64,000 nt of DNA. Source: Clostridia bacterium. GTDB taxonomy: Bacteria > Bacillota > Clostridia > Christensenellales > CAG-917. The notes beneath the pieces were generated by a model. The model was given only the letters and a program-made list of their open reading frames with translations. It was not told the DNA's origin and ran no database searches. The stretch spans positions 1-64,000 of the forward strand of contig CAAFLX010000038.1 in the NCBI GenBank assembly GCA_900763875.1, read 5' to 3'. A program made the position numbers and the translations under genes. Shown here piece after piece: positions 1 through 8,913 of this stretch; positions within the stretch are counted from its first letter, which is position 1, and every line of letters starts with the position of its first letter.

Positions 1-9
1 CGCGGTTAG

Positions 10-128
10 TGATTGCGAGAACAAGCGAGGCTCTGGGCAATACGCCATTGAGGTTTGCGTTTCTATTTAGGGGATTCCCACGCTTACGCTCGGAATGACA
101 TTTGAGGCGTGTTGCCGTTGCCTATGCG
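10..128 (+). repeat. Dispersed repeat F, copy 1
   Basis: This stretch carries the motif GGGGATTCCCACG followed by GCTC..GGAATGACA. It recurs at 47596-47706 and 53181-53290 and in each case lies directly before a cluster of nested hairpin elements. The first nine bases of the window (CGCGGTTAG) match the end of repeat B, so the window opens inside a B-F-E composite block. It is non-coding as far as can be seen. Confidence 0.6.
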
Positions 129-348
129 CCGTTTGAGCAATAGACAGGAGCGTACTCCTCGTACGTGACTGTTTGAGCAATCGCGCCTGACGCAGTTAGT
201 CGCCAAATAGCACCCTCAAAGTTTTGAGAGGGATATTTGTGCGTCAGCCAAGGAAGCGTTCCTCAAACAGCAATCCTAGCGTACACAGACGTACGTGGAT
301 TGATGGGTGAGGTGCGCTGACGCAGGATCACGCGCAAATAGCACTCTC
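129..348 (+). repeat. Nested hairpin element E, cluster of two units after glgD
   Basis: Unit 1 has the core hairpin ACAG-GA-GCGTAC (144-155), loop 156-160, GTACGT-GA-CTGT (161-172), then the conserved tail CGCAGTTAGTCGCCAAATAGCAC. Unit 2 has GCGTCAG (241-247) pairing CTGACGC (317-323), CCTCA pairing TGAGG, AATCC (272-276) pairing GGATT (297-301), and GCGTAC (279-284) pairing GTACGT (291-296). Its outer arm 228-239 pairs imperfectly with 335-348. The outer arm runs up to the glgD stop codon, so on the minus strand the element may also act as the operon terminator. See finding on element E. Confidence 0.6.
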
Positions 349-1462
349 AAATGACTTTGCCTTTGACAACCACCATAGGATAAGTCTCATACCCACTCAG
401 CACTCTACCGGGCTGAATGATGACGTCTTTGTCGGTGATGGTGTAGTCGAGGGAGGCGTTTTCCATGACGATGGTGTCTTCCATGACGATGGAGTTGCGG
501 ATGACTGCGCCTTTGCCGACCTTGACGGAACGGAAAAGAATGGAGTTTTCAACAGTACCGTCGATGACGCAACCGTCGGCGATGATGGAGTTTTTGACGT
601 TTGCGCCCTCTTTGTAGCGCGCGGGAACGCTGTCTTTGACCTTGGTGAGAATGGTGGAGTGCTTGTAGAACAGAGCCTCCCTCACCTCGGGTTTGAGCAA
701 ATCCATACTGCGAGAGAAATAGGTGGGGATACGGTCGATGACGGCAACGTATTCCTTGACCTCGTAGTTCATAATATAGAGGTTTTGCAAATTCTCTTGC
801 AAAATATCCTTTTCAAAATCGTAGCAGCCGTGCGCGTATGCGTTGTCAACGAGGGAGAGGAGCAAGTCCTTTTTGACGAAGTAGACGTTGAGGTTGCACT
901 GTTGCTTGCCCGTGTCGCTTGCAACGGCGTAGCGCATATCGGTGATGCGGTGATTTTTGTCGGACGTGATGACAAACTTGCGAGGGGTAACGTCGTCGGT
1001 GTTGTAGGTGAGCACCGTGATATCCGCGCCCTTTTCGATGTGGAACGCCTCCACTTGGTCGAAATCGATGTTGTAGGCGATGTTGGTGTTGGCGATGACG
1101 ACGTATTCCTCATTGTTGTTCATAAGGTAGCCGCGCATATTGAACAACGCCTCGATTTTGCCCTTGTAGACCTTGTGTTCACCGTTGAACGCAAAGGGCG
1201 GGAAAAGTGTAAGACCGCTGTTTTTTCTGTTCAAGTCCCAATCTCTGCCCATGCGGAGGTGATCCATAAGAGAGTTGTAGTTGTTGCGCGTGACGATGCC
1301 GATCGTGGTGATATTGGCGTGCACGAGGTTGGACAGCGTAAAGTCGATGAGGCGATATCTTCCGCCAAACGGCAAGGACGCCGTGGTGCGATGAAGCGTC
1401 AAATCGTTGAGATGGCTGTCGGGATCGGATGCGAACAAAACGCCCATGGTGTTGTTTTTCAT
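347..1462 (-). CDS. glgD: GlgD, regulatory ADP-glucose pyrophosphorylase subunit
   Basis: A 371-residue nucleotidyltransferase-fold protein that acts with GlgC to make ADP-glucose for glycogen. It keeps the family block TASLPFGGRYRLIDFTLSN and a C-terminal left-handed beta-helix (repeats such as VENSILFRSVKVGKGAVIRN). The catalytic GGxGTRL loop of GlgC is absent; the N-terminus reads MGVLFASDPDSHLNDLT instead. That is the mark of GlgD, which is thought to be non-catalytic and to raise GlgC activity. The start at 1462 is chosen because AAGGAGGGG lies just upstream; a longer in-frame extension overlaps glgC and has no ribosome site. It is the last gene of glgB-glgC-glgD, 14 nt after glgC, and ends against a hairpin element. 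Confidence 0.9.
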   Translation of the reverse strand: MKNNTMGVLFASDPDSHLNDLTLHRTTASLPFGGRYRLIDFTLSNLVHANITTIGIVTRNNYNSLMDHLRMGRDWDLNRKNSGLTLFPPFAFNGEHKVYKGKIEALFNMRGYLMNNNEEYVVIANTNIAYNIDFDQVEAFHIEKGADITVLTYNTDDVTPRKFVITSDKNHRITDMRYAVASDTGKQQCNLNVYFVKKDLLLSLVDNAYAHGCYDFEKDILQENLQNLYIMNYEVKEYVAVIDRIPTYFSRSMDLLKPEVREALFYKHSTILTKVKDSVPARYKEGANVKNSIIADGCVIDGTVENSILFRSVKVGKGAVIRNSIVMEDTIVMENASLDYTITDKDVIIQPGRVLSGYETYPMVVVKGKVI

Positions 1463-1476
1463 TGTAATTCCCCTCC

Positions 1477-2673
1477 TTAACCTATCATTTCGTTTGCGCC
1501 GACAACCGAGTTCGGAGCAAGAGTGTAGTTGGGTGCGATGACGCTGATTTTCCACTCGCCGGGGTTGCAGTTCTCGAGCGTTTCGCCAACCATACAGTTT
1601 TTGCCGACGGTGGCGTTCCAACCGACAATGGAGTATCTGATATCCGCGCCGTCCTCGATGACCGCGCCGGGCATAATGACTGATGCCTCGACGTAGGCGT
1701 CTTTACCGATCTTGACGGAGTTTGAGATGACGCTGTTTTTCACCGTGCCGTTGATGACAGTACCTTCACTGACAAGGCAGTTGACGACGTTGCCCGTGGG
1801 CGCGACGTAGTGCGGCGGCTCGGCGTTGTTGCGCGCATAGATTTTCCACTTGTCGTCGTCGAGGTGGAAGTCCGTGCCGTTGAGCACGTCCATATTCGCC
1901 TCCCAAAGGGACGAGATTGTGCCGACGTCTTTCCAATAGCCGTCAAATTGATAAGCGTACATTCTTTGACCGTCTGCAAGCATCTTGGGAATGATGTTTT
2001 TGCCAAAGTCGTTTTCGCTATCCTTGTCGTTTTCGTCCTCGATGAGGTATTTGCGCAGCTTGTCCCACGAGAAGATGTAGATGCCCATAGAGGCTTTCGT
2101 ACTTCTGGGATTTTTGGGTTTTTCCTCAAATTCCTCGATTTGTCTGCTGTTCTTTTTGAGGTTGAGGATGCCAAAGCGGCTCGCCTCCTCGATAGGCACG
2201 TCGCGCACTGCAATGGTGCAGTCGGCGTTGTTGCGCTTGTGCTCTTTGAGCATATCGTGGTAGTCCATCTTGTAGATGTGGTCACCGCTCAAAATCACCA
2301 CATAATCGGGGCAATAGTTGTCGATAAAGTCTATGTTTTGGTAGATTGCGTTTGCAGTGCCCTTGTACCATTCGCCTGATTTTGCGTCCATATACGGGGG
2401 CAAAACGTAGATGCCGCCGCTGAGTCTGTCAAGATCCCACGGTTGACCGTTGCCTATGTATTGGTGCAGTTCAAACGGGCGATATTGCGTCAAAACACCG
2501 ATTGTGTCGATACCGCTGTTGATGCTGTTTGAAAGCGGAAAGTCGATGATGCGGTACTTCGCCCCAAACGGTACTGCCGGCTTTGCAACGGAAGAGGTCA
2601 ACACTCCGAGACGCGTACCTTGTCCGCCTGCAAGAAGCATTGCGATGCATTCCTTTTTGGAAAATTTACTCAT
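1477..2673 (-). CDS. glgC: GlgC, glucose-1-phosphate adenylyltransferase
   Basis: Catalyses glucose-1-phosphate + ATP to ADP-glucose + PPi, the committed step of bacterial glycogen synthesis. The 398 residues carry the nucleotide-binding signature LAGGQGTRLGVLT near the N-terminus, KPAVPFGAKYRIIDFPLSN, the metal-site region LSGDHIYKMDY and FEEKPKNP. A C-terminal left-handed beta-helix of hexapeptide repeats follows. Length is normal for the family. It starts one base after the glgB stop codon, so translation is probably coupled, and it is followed 14 nt later by glgD. Confidence 0.96.
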   Translation of the reverse strand: MSKFSKKECIAMLLAGGQGTRLGVLTSSVAKPAVPFGAKYRIIDFPLSNSINSGIDTIGVLTQYRPFELHQYIGNGQPWDLDRLSGGIYVLPPYMDAKSGEWYKGTANAIYQNIDFIDNYCPDYVVILSGDHIYKMDYHDMLKEHKRNNADCTIAVRDVPIEEASRFGILNLKKNSRQIEEFEEKPKNPRSTKASMGIYIFSWDKLRKYLIEDENDKDSENDFGKNIIPKMLADGQRMYAYQFDGYWKDVGTISSLWEANMDVLNGTDFHLDDDKWKIYARNNAEPPHYVAPTGNVVNCLVSEGTVINGTVKNSVISNSVKIGKDAYVEASVIMPGAVIEDGADIRYSIVGWNATVGKNCMVGETLENCNPGEWKISVIAPNYTLAPNSVVGANEMIG

Positions 2674-4566
2674 TTATTTTTCCTCCTTATATTCCGGTTT
2701 TAAAAACATGACGGAGTTTTTGGGAATATTGACTTTGATTGAGTACGGATAGCCGTGCGCAGGCTTTGCGGTGGCTCTAAACGAGGGACGTCTTTCCTCC
2801 TCGCCGCCATACTTTTTGAGTGCGGAATAAAGCTCCGCCCTATACGTCGTGCCCTCGGGCACGCCCATAACGTATTTGAGACGCTCCACGGGCGAGAAGT
2901 TGATGACGCAGATAACGTATTCGCCGTCCGCCGCCTTGCGCATAAAGGCAAGCACGTTTTGCGAATTGTCGTCAACCACAATCCACTTGAAGCCGTCGTA
3001 GGTGCAGTCGAGTTGCCACATAGCCTTGTTTTCAAGATAGAAAGCGTTGAGGTCTTTCATAAACTTTTGGAAAGTGCGGTGGCGCGGATAGTCGAGCAAG
3101 AACCAATCGAGTTGTTGGGCGTAGTTCCATTCGATAAACTGCGCAAACTCGTTGCCCATAAAGTTGAGTTTCTTGCCGGGGTGTCCCATCATAAAGCCGT
3201 AAAACGCTTTGAGTCCCTCAAACTTTTGGTCGTAGTCGCCGGGGACTTTGTTTATCATAGAGCACTTGCCGTGCACGACCTCGTCGTGAGAGATGGGAAG
3301 AATATAGTTTTCGCTATACGCATAGGTGATTGCGAAAGTGAGGTTGTTGTGGTTGTCCTTTCTGAAGAACGGGTCGAGGGAGAGATAGTGCAAACTGTCG
3401 TTCATCCAGCCCATATTCCACTTGAAGTTGAACCCGAGTCCGCCGTCGTAGGCAGGCTTTGTTATCATAGGATATGCGGTGCTCTCCTCTGCAATGGTGA
3501 GCGCGCCGTGATACTTTGAAAGTATTGCGGTGTTCATTTGTTTCAAGAAATCTTTTGCTTCGAGGTTGTAGTTGCCGCCGTATTGGTTGGGTGCCCACTC
3601 GCCGTCCTTTCTGCCGTAGTCGAGATAGAGCATACTTGCAACCGCGTCGCAACGGATTCCGTCGATGTGATAGACGTCAAACCAGAACATCGCCGCCGAT
3701 ATGAGGAAGGATTTGACTTCGTTCTTGCCAAAGTCGTACACCATCGTGCCCCACTCTTTATGCTCGCCCTTGCGCGGGTCTGCGTATTCGTAAAGAGGAG
3801 TGCTGTCAAACAGGCGCAGGCCTTGCTCGTCGCGCGGGAAGTGCGCAAGCACCCAGTCAAGAATAACGCCTATGCCGGCTCTGTGACAGCGGTCTATAAA
3901 CTCCATAAGATCCTTTGGCGTGCCGTAGCGCGAGGTGGGAGCAAACATACCCGTCGTCTGATACCCCCAACTTCCGTCAAACGGATATTCGGTGAGAGGC
4001 ATAACCTCGATGTGAGTATAACCCATTTTTTTGACGTAAGGGATAAGTTCGTCCGCCATTGCGCTGTAGCTTATATAGTTGCCGTCGGCGTACTTTTTCC
4101 ACGAGCCGAAATGAATCTCGTATATGTTGACGGGAGAGCCGTAGGGGTTGAAGTTTTCCCTCTCTCTCATCCACTTTTTATCCTTCCAGCGATAGCCCGA
4201 AATGTCGTAGAGTTTCGACGCGTTTGCAGGAGCGGTCTCGAAGTGCAAGCCGTAGGGGTCGCACTTGAAAACGGTTTCGCCGCTCTCGGAAGTAATCGCG
4301 TATTTGTACGCTTGAAATTGAGTCGCGCCTGCAATGAAAGTCGTCCAAACGCCGTCGTCTTGTTTTTCCATACGGTTGGCGTTTGCATCCCAATCATTGA
4401 AATCGCCCACAACCGATACGGACGAGGCGGCGGGTGCCCAGACTGCAAAATCCCAGCCTTCCACTCCGTCCTCGACGCTAGGTGCGGGCGAGAACATTTT
4501 ATGCGCTTGATAGTTTGTTCCTTCGTGGAACAAATAGCTTGCATAACTGTCTTTCTGTTTTGCCAT
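2674..4566 (-). CDS. glgB: GlgB, 1,4-alpha-glucan branching enzyme
   Basis: Introduces alpha-1,6 branches into glycogen. The 630-residue protein has an N-terminal CBM48 domain (about residues 35-115) and a GH13 barrel. The nucleophile is D307 in DGIRCDAVASM, the acid/base is E360 in LTIAEES, and the transition-state stabiliser region is H427-D428-E429 in PISHDEVVHGK. The start at 4566 (MAKQKDSY) has GGAGAG seven bases upstream; an upstream in-frame TTG overlaps that ribosome site and was not chosen. First gene of the glycogen operon, it abuts glgC with no gap. Confidence 0.96.
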   Translation of the reverse strand: MAKQKDSYASYLFHEGTNYQAHKMFSPAPSVEDGVEGWDFAVWAPAASSVSVVGDFNDWDANANRMEKQDDGVWTTFIAGATQFQAYKYAITSESGETVFKCDPYGLHFETAPANASKLYDISGYRWKDKKWMRERENFNPYGSPVNIYEIHFGSWKKYADGNYISYSAMADELIPYVKKMGYTHIEVMPLTEYPFDGSWGYQTTGMFAPTSRYGTPKDLMEFIDRCHRAGIGVILDWVLAHFPRDEQGLRLFDSTPLYEYADPRKGEHKEWGTMVYDFGKNEVKSFLISAAMFWFDVYHIDGIRCDAVASMLYLDYGRKDGEWAPNQYGGNYNLEAKDFLKQMNTAILSKYHGALTIAEESTAYPMITKPAYDGGLGFNFKWNMGWMNDSLHYLSLDPFFRKDNHNNLTFAITYAYSENYILPISHDEVVHGKCSMINKVPGDYDQKFEGLKAFYGFMMGHPGKKLNFMGNEFAQFIEWNYAQQLDWFLLDYPRHRTFQKFMKDLNAFYLENKAMWQLDCTYDGFKWIVVDDNSQNVLAFMRKAADGEYVICVINFSPVERLKYVMGVPEGTTYRAELYSALKKYGGEEERRPSFRATAKPAHGYPYSIKVNIPKNSVMFLKPEYKEEK

Positions 4567-4755
4567 TACTCTCTCCAAAAGCAAATCCCGATGGTAAAGG
4601 ATATACTTTTTATATTATTTGATAATATTGTAACAAAAAACGCGCGCGCATACAAGAGTAAATTTGCATTTTTTTAGCAAAAACGCAAAATTTGCAAAAA
4701 ACATTTTTTGAAAAATGTGGAAAACTCGACTTTTTTTGAGGTTTTTGTATAGTTT
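4567..4755. promoter_or_regulatory. Promoter region of the glg operon and end of the ispE operon
   Basis: This AT-rich gap separates the ispE stop from glgB. On the minus strand a TTGTTA...TATAAA pair about 45 bases before glgB could be its promoter. A weak hairpin, CATTTTTTGAAAAATG (4702-4717), followed on the minus strand by a T-run, could end ispE transcription. Both assignments are tentative. Confidence 0.35.
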
Positions 4756-5532
4756 TTATTCCGCAAAACCTTTTATTGCAAAAACCGCGCTTCCGCTGCC
4801 CGACATCAAAATTTTGTCGTAGCCCTCTTTTTTAAGCGCGTCGCGCGCCTCTTTTATATTGGGATTCAAAACGCAGGCAGGCTCGAACAGGTCGTTGCGC
4901 AAAACGCAAAGTGCCTCGTCCACCGACGAGGGGATATTTTGCAAATCAAAATTTTCGCCGTGAAGTTCGTCAAAAAGTTTGTAGCACGCGCCGCTGTCGC
5001 TCCCGCCTTTTGCGATAATCTCGCAAACCTCGATTTTCCCCTTTCCCTCAATCTCCTCGACAACCTCTCCGACGCCCGAAACACGGCATATGCCTCCATT
5101 GACCATATAGGGAACGTCGCTACCCAACGACAGCAAAAAATCAACATCTAAACGGGTGTTCTGCCCCGTTTCTTTGAGATATTCAGTCACCGCTTTCACA
5201 GCGCAAGCAAGCGTTGCCGACGAGCCGCCAAGCCCTGCTCCGAGCGGCACTCCCTTGACGATAGAAAGCCGTCCGCCCACCTCGAAATATGTTGAAATGC
5301 GTTGCAATTTGTCATTTGCAAACAGCAAAAACCTATCCTTGTCCAAGCCCTCGAATCCGCCGACAATTTCAATCTCGAAGCCGCGCGCGCCCTCAATCGG
5401 ACAAAATTCGACGGAATCCACATATTTTTCATACGGGTACACAATCATATCGAGGGTGTGCATACCCCCTCTTTTGCCCGTCACGGCAAGGGATAGATTG
5501 AGCTTTGCGGGCGTGGTTGCAAAATACGTCAT
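4756..5532 (-). CDS. ispE: IspE, 4-diphosphocytidyl-2-C-methyl-D-erythritol kinase
   Basis: A GHMP kinase of the non-mevalonate (MEP) isoprenoid pathway that phosphorylates CDP-methylerythritol. The 258 residues contain the ATP loop PLGAGLGGSSA (96-106) and the C-terminal GHMP motif SGSGSA (about 244-249), with the N-terminal TPAKLNLSLAVTGKR expected for IspE. Length is slightly short of the usual 280-300. The start at 5532 is fixed by the ATGA overlap with the histidine kinase stop codon; the longer frame upstream lies inside the kinase gene. IspE is therefore translationally coupled to a two-component system. Confidence 0.9.
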   Translation of the reverse strand: MTYFATTPAKLNLSLAVTGKRGGMHTLDMIVYPYEKYVDSVEFCPIEGARGFEIEIVGGFEGLDKDRFLLFANDKLQRISTYFEVGGRLSIVKGVPLGAGLGGSSATLACAVKAVTEYLKETGQNTRLDVDFLLSLGSDVPYMVNGGICRVSGVGEVVEEIEGKGKIEVCEIIAKGGSDSGACYKLFDELHGENFDLQNIPSSVDEALCVLRNDLFEPACVLNPNIKEARDALKKEGYDKILMSGSGSAVFAIKGFAE

Positions 5533-7247
5533 TTTTCTTCCCCTTTCATAAGGTCGAGGGTGACGATAAACTCGGTATTGAATCCCTCTACCGGCTCTTT
5601 TGCAAGCTCGATTGTGCCGCCGTGCATGGTGATTATCCTCTTGCAAACGGTAAGCCCAAGCCCCGAACCTTGCTTGTTGCGCGATTTTTCACCCACCACA
5701 AACGCCTCGAACAAGTCCGCTCTGGACTCCTCGTTTATGCCCGGCCCGTTGTCGGCAAGAGATATTTTCACCTTGTCGCCCTCTCTTTGCACGCAAACTC
5801 TGAGCGTCGTGCCCTGCGGCGTATACTTAAAAAAGTTGCCCGTAAGGTTTTCAAACACTCTGACAAGTTGCCCCTTATCCACGTTGCAAACAAGGGATTC
5901 TTCGCAAATTTGCGGCTCTAAAATGTAGCCTTGCAGTTCAAATTCGTCGTATATGCGCGCAAGGAACGTCCTTGCAAGCTCCGCCACGTCGCACGGCTTT
6001 TTGTCAAGCGCAAAGTCGGGGTGTTCGAGCTTGTTATACTCATAAAACTGATTGACAAGCGCAACCATTTGGTCGGATTTTGTGAGAATTATTTGCAGAT
6101 ATTTTTGCTTGTCGTCTTCGCTCACAAGTCCGTCCTTTATCGCTTTTGTAAAGCCTTGTATGATTGTAATCGGCGTTTTGAGGTCGTGCGATAGCCCCGC
6201 AAGCATACGCTGTTTGTCGCCCTCGAGCGCAAGTCTTTGCTCCTCGCTTGCGTCCAAGATGTCCACCATTTCGTTGAAACTGTCATAAAGATGCTCAAAT
6301 TCCTTCGAGCCTTTATAGTTCAAATGCTCGTGCTTTTCTTGAGAGGGGAACGACGTCATTGCGTGGGACAACACCGTGAGCGGACGCTGCACGTGCTTGT
6401 TGATGTAGCGCACGTAAAACACCATAACCGTTGCAAACAACGCCAAAATGCAAAGTGCGGCAACAACAATAAGCACATACACCATCATTGTGTTTTTTGA
6501 GTTTTCGCCCATAAAAACGGCATAATAATCAACGCCGTCCGAGCCTTTGAAAGACAGCCTGAAAAGACGCTCGTCGCCGTGAGATGCGTTGTAGGTCAGA
6601 TATTCATACTCTTTTTGTGTAAAACTTGTTTTGGTTGTGGAAATCGAGGACGAAACGATGTTGTAAACGTCCTTGTCGTCCTTGCTCAAAAGATAATAAC
6701 GCTCTTGTTTTTTGCCCTCGCTGTCGCGATAAGTTATGGTGACGAGATAGTTATATTTGCCCGTCGTCATTTTGAAAGGGTGAATATCCCTCGTTTCGGT
6801 GCGATTGAATCGAGCGATGCAATCAAGCTCGCCCACCGTGTATTCGTTTTTCGTTTCGAGGGTTGAATAGACGGTTTTTCCGTCGGCTGTGACGATTTCA
6901 AGCCACCCATCGCTCCCAAGGATTTTGTTTGCAGGGATACGGGAATAGTTGCCGCTTTGAAGCTCCTTTTCATAGTCGGCAATATCCTTGCTGCGAATGT
7001 TTATGCCGTTTGCCGAAAACGCCCAATTTGACACGGCAATGATCGCCACAACGCCCAAAATGATGATGAGCGAAAAGGAAACGAAACTGCGAATAAGCAA
7101 CGCAAGAAAACTTGCGTTGTCGATTTTGGTTTGAGGTTTTTGCTTTCTCCCCCACGCCCTCTTTTTGTGATTGTCAACACAATCGGCACTTAAACTGTCG
7201 TTTTTGTGTTGATAATCGTCGTTTTTGGTGGTTTTATTGTTTTTCAA
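5529..7247 (-). CDS. Two-component sensor histidine kinase
   Basis: A 572-residue membrane histidine kinase. It has a charged cytoplasmic N-terminus, a first membrane segment (about 48-74), an extracellular sensor region (about 75-253), a second membrane segment (254-280) and a HAMP-like linker. The HisKA phosphoacceptor is H354 (GLSHDLKTPITIIQGF). The HATPase domain shows the N-box ENLTGNFFKY (466-475), DNGPGI (499-504) and GSGLGL (527-532). Its start overlaps the end of the response regulator gene by 14 bases and its stop overlaps ispE by 4, so all three are one operon. The sensor domain was not recognised and the stimulus is unknown. Confidence 0.93.
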   Translation of the reverse strand: MKNNKTTKNDDYQHKNDSLSADCVDNHKKRAWGRKQKPQTKIDNASFLALLIRSFVSFSLIIILGVVAIIAVSNWAFSANGINIRSKDIADYEKELQSGNYSRIPANKILGSDGWLEIVTADGKTVYSTLETKNEYTVGELDCIARFNRTETRDIHPFKMTTGKYNYLVTITYRDSEGKKQERYYLLSKDDKDVYNIVSSSISTTKTSFTQKEYEYLTYNASHGDERLFRLSFKGSDGVDYYAVFMGENSKNTMMVYVLIVVAALCILALFATVMVFYVRYINKHVQRPLTVLSHAMTSFPSQEKHEHLNYKGSKEFEHLYDSFNEMVDILDASEEQRLALEGDKQRMLAGLSHDLKTPITIIQGFTKAIKDGLVSEDDKQKYLQIILTKSDQMVALVNQFYEYNKLEHPDFALDKKPCDVAELARTFLARIYDEFELQGYILEPQICEESLVCNVDKGQLVRVFENLTGNFFKYTPQGTTLRVCVQREGDKVKISLADNGPGINEESRADLFEAFVVGEKSRNKQGSGLGLTVCKRIITMHGGTIELAKEPVEGFNTEFIVTLDLMKGEEK

Positions 7248-7929
7248 CCTTATATCCTAGTCCTCTTAAAGTCTTGATATAACGAGGGTTTTTGGGGTCG
7301 TCCTCGATTTTATCTCTGAGGTTTGAGATGTGCACCATCATAGTATTGTCGTCGTTGGCATAGTAGTCGCCGTTGACTTCTTCGTATATTTGCATCTTGG
7401 TGAACACCCGCCCCGGCGACTTCATAAGCATAAGCAAAATCTTATACTCGGTTGCGGTGAGATTGACGGGCACGCCCCTCTTTTCGAGCGTGAGCATATT
7501 GGTGTCAAGCACAAGTTCGCCTATCGAAATCTTGCCGTCGTTCTCCTCTTGCATATTGCCCAGCTTGTAGAAACGGCGCAGGTTTGCGTTTATGCGCGCG
7601 ACGAGTTCGAGCGGATTGAAAGGCTTGACCATATAGTCGTCCGCGCCGAGATTCAAGCCCAGAATCTTGTCGCTGTCAAGTTGTGCCGCCGAAAGTATGA
7701 TGATGGGGATATTGCTCTTTTGACGGATATACTTTGTCAGCTCATAGCCGTTCATTCTCGGCATCATAATATCGACGAGTGCGAGGTCGATTTTGTGCTT
7801 GTCGAAAAGAGCCGTCGCCTCCACGCCGTCCTTTGCCCAAAACGTCGAAAAGCCCTCGTTTTCAAGGTACAATTTGAGCAATTTGACTATATCTTCGTCG
7901 TCCTCTGCCATCAAGATGTTGAAACTCAT
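7234..7929 (-). CDS. OmpR-family response regulator
   Basis: Partner of the adjacent histidine kinase. The 231 residues form a receiver domain (acidic pocket E9-D10-D11, phosphoacceptor D53 in LALVDIMMPRMNGYEL, conserved K in DDYMVKPF) and a C-terminal winged helix (VNLTATEYKILLMLMKSPGRVF ... LRGLGYKVE). The start at 7929 is preferred because GAGGTGG lies four bases upstream; a TTG four codons earlier would put that site inside the gene. It leads the operon regulator-kinase-ispE. Confidence 0.94.
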   Translation of the reverse strand: MSFNILMAEDDEDIVKLLKLYLENEGFSTFWAKDGVEATALFDKHKIDLALVDIMMPRMNGYELTKYIRQKSNIPIIILSAAQLDSDKILGLNLGADDYMVKPFNPLELVARINANLRRFYKLGNMQEENDGKISIGELVLDTNMLTLEKRGVPVNLTATEYKILLMLMKSPGRVFTKMQIYEEVNGDYYANDDNTMMVHISNLRDKIEDDPKNPRYIKTLRGLGYKVEKQ

Positions 7930-7957
7930 CGTCCACCTCAAATATATTTATAAATTG

Positions 7958-7985
7958 ATTATATCATAATAAAAATGTTTTTCAA
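7958..7985 (-). promoter_or_regulatory. Sigma-A promoter of the response regulator operon
   Basis: On the minus strand TTGAAA (7985-7980), a 16-base spacer and TATAAT (7963-7958) lie about 30 bases before the response regulator start. Confidence 0.6.
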
Positions 7986-8002
7986 CTTAAAAATATCTAA
8001 AG

Positions 8003-8092
8003 AAATCGCGCCCACGCTCGCGCACATTGCGTGCGCGCCTGCACACGGAATAAAATCGCGCTTGCGCGCATTGCGTGCGCGCTCGCAAACGG
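8003..8092. repeat. Two GC-rich tandem repeat units
   Basis: Two imperfect copies (8003-8048 and 8053-8092) begin AAATCGCGC and contain GCGCGCATTGCGTGCGCGC-like palindromes. They interrupt an AT-rich gap of about 350 bases between the response regulator promoter and the acetyltransferase. No gene is seen in the gap. Confidence 0.5.
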
Positions 8093-8136
8093 GAAGACGG
8101 CAATCTTAAAAGTCAAGACCAACTGTCCAAACAATA

Positions 8137-8171
8137 CAAAAATCCCCCACGCGAAGAGGGAGATTTTTTTT
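8137..8171 (-). terminator. Bidirectional intrinsic terminator after the acetyltransferase
   Basis: AAATCCCCC and AGGGAGATTT arms enclose a short loop. The hairpin has a T-run on both strands, so it could stop the minus-strand acetyltransferase transcript. Confidence 0.6.
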
Positions 8172-8195
8172 TGCTAATCGTTTTTCAACCACATT

Positions 8196-8297
8196 AAAAT
8201 CAACGGTTTATTCGATTTTTCCGAACACGTCCAAAATCAACGGCTTATTCGAGGTTTCCGAACACGTCCGAAATCAACGGCTTATTTGAGTTTTCCG
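8196..8297. repeat. 37-bp tandem repeat overlapping the acetyltransferase 3' end
   Basis: Units begin at 8196, 8233 and 8270 with the core ATCAACGG(T/C)TTATT and the shared tail CCGAACACGTCC. The third, partial unit includes the stop codon and last codons of the acetyltransferase, so the 3' end of the gene has been duplicated downstream. Confidence 0.75.
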
Positions 8298-8782
8298 TAA
8301 ACGCACAGATTGTAGACGCGTCCATCTTTTACAACTGCGTTTTTCAGTGTTCCTTCAAGCGCAAAGCCGTTCTTTTCCAACACCCTTCTCGATGCAATAT
8401 TCGACTCGCAAACCTCGCCCGTGATTCGGATAATATCCAACTTTTCAAATGCAAGCTCACACATGAGTTTCGCTGCCTGCGTCACAATTCCCTTCGACGT
8501 TTCCTTAGGCAGCAAATAGTATCCTATTACGGCGTCTTTACAACGCACGTCGGTCTTTTTCTCAACGGAAACCGTCCCCAAAATTCTTCCGTCAACGACA
8601 ATTTCTCTGAACAAGCCGCTTTTGCCGTCGTTTTCCGCAACCATATTCAGCCACCACTCGGCAGAATCGTTGGTGTAAGGATACGGCACTCTGTTTGACA
8701 AATACGTTCTATCTATGGCATTGCAAATGGCAATCAGATCTTCTTTGTCTTCAAACCGCCAATTTCTCAATTCAACCTTCAT
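8282..8782 (-). CDS. GNAT-family N-acetyltransferase (RimJ/RimL-like)
   Basis: A 166-residue acetyl-CoA-dependent transferase. The order MKVELRNWRFEDKEDL, GYYLLPKETSKGIVTQAAKL (acetyl-CoA loop region) and NIASRRVLEKNGFALEGT (the classic Nxx(S/A)xxvlEKxGF strand of ribosomal-protein-alanine acetyltransferases) places it in the RimJ/RimL branch of GNAT. Substrate cannot be predicted. It is a single gene between terminators, and its last codons lie within a 37-bp tandem repeat. Confidence 0.88.
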   Translation of the reverse strand: MKVELRNWRFEDKEDLIAICNAIDRTYLSNRVPYPYTNDSAEWWLNMVAENDGKSGLFREIVVDGRILGTVSVEKKTDVRCKDAVIGYYLLPKETSKGIVTQAAKLMCELAFEKLDIIRITGEVCESNIASRRVLEKNGFALEGTLKNAVVKDGRVYNLCVYGKLK

Positions 8783-8861
8783 ATTTCTCTCCTCTTATCC
8801 GAAAAATTCTATCTGTTTTCAAAAACTGTTTTCAAAAACTATTGTAAAAACTATTTTCAAA

Positions 8862-8895
8862 AAACGGGCAGTTTGTTTTTTGCAACTGCCCGTTT
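8862..8895 (-). terminator. Bidirectional terminator after lysS
   Basis: AAACGGGCAGTT (8862-8873) and AACTGCCCGTTT (8884-8895) form a 12-bp perfect stem with T-runs on both sides, 20 bases past the lysS stop codon. Confidence 0.85.
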
Positions 8896-8913
8896 GTTTT
8901 TTTGTCTAGCCAA

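Noticed and set aside
3538..4677. 379-codon plus-strand frame opposite glgB
   Set aside because: It is antisense to glgB, which has all catalytic motifs; the frame is open through codon bias only.
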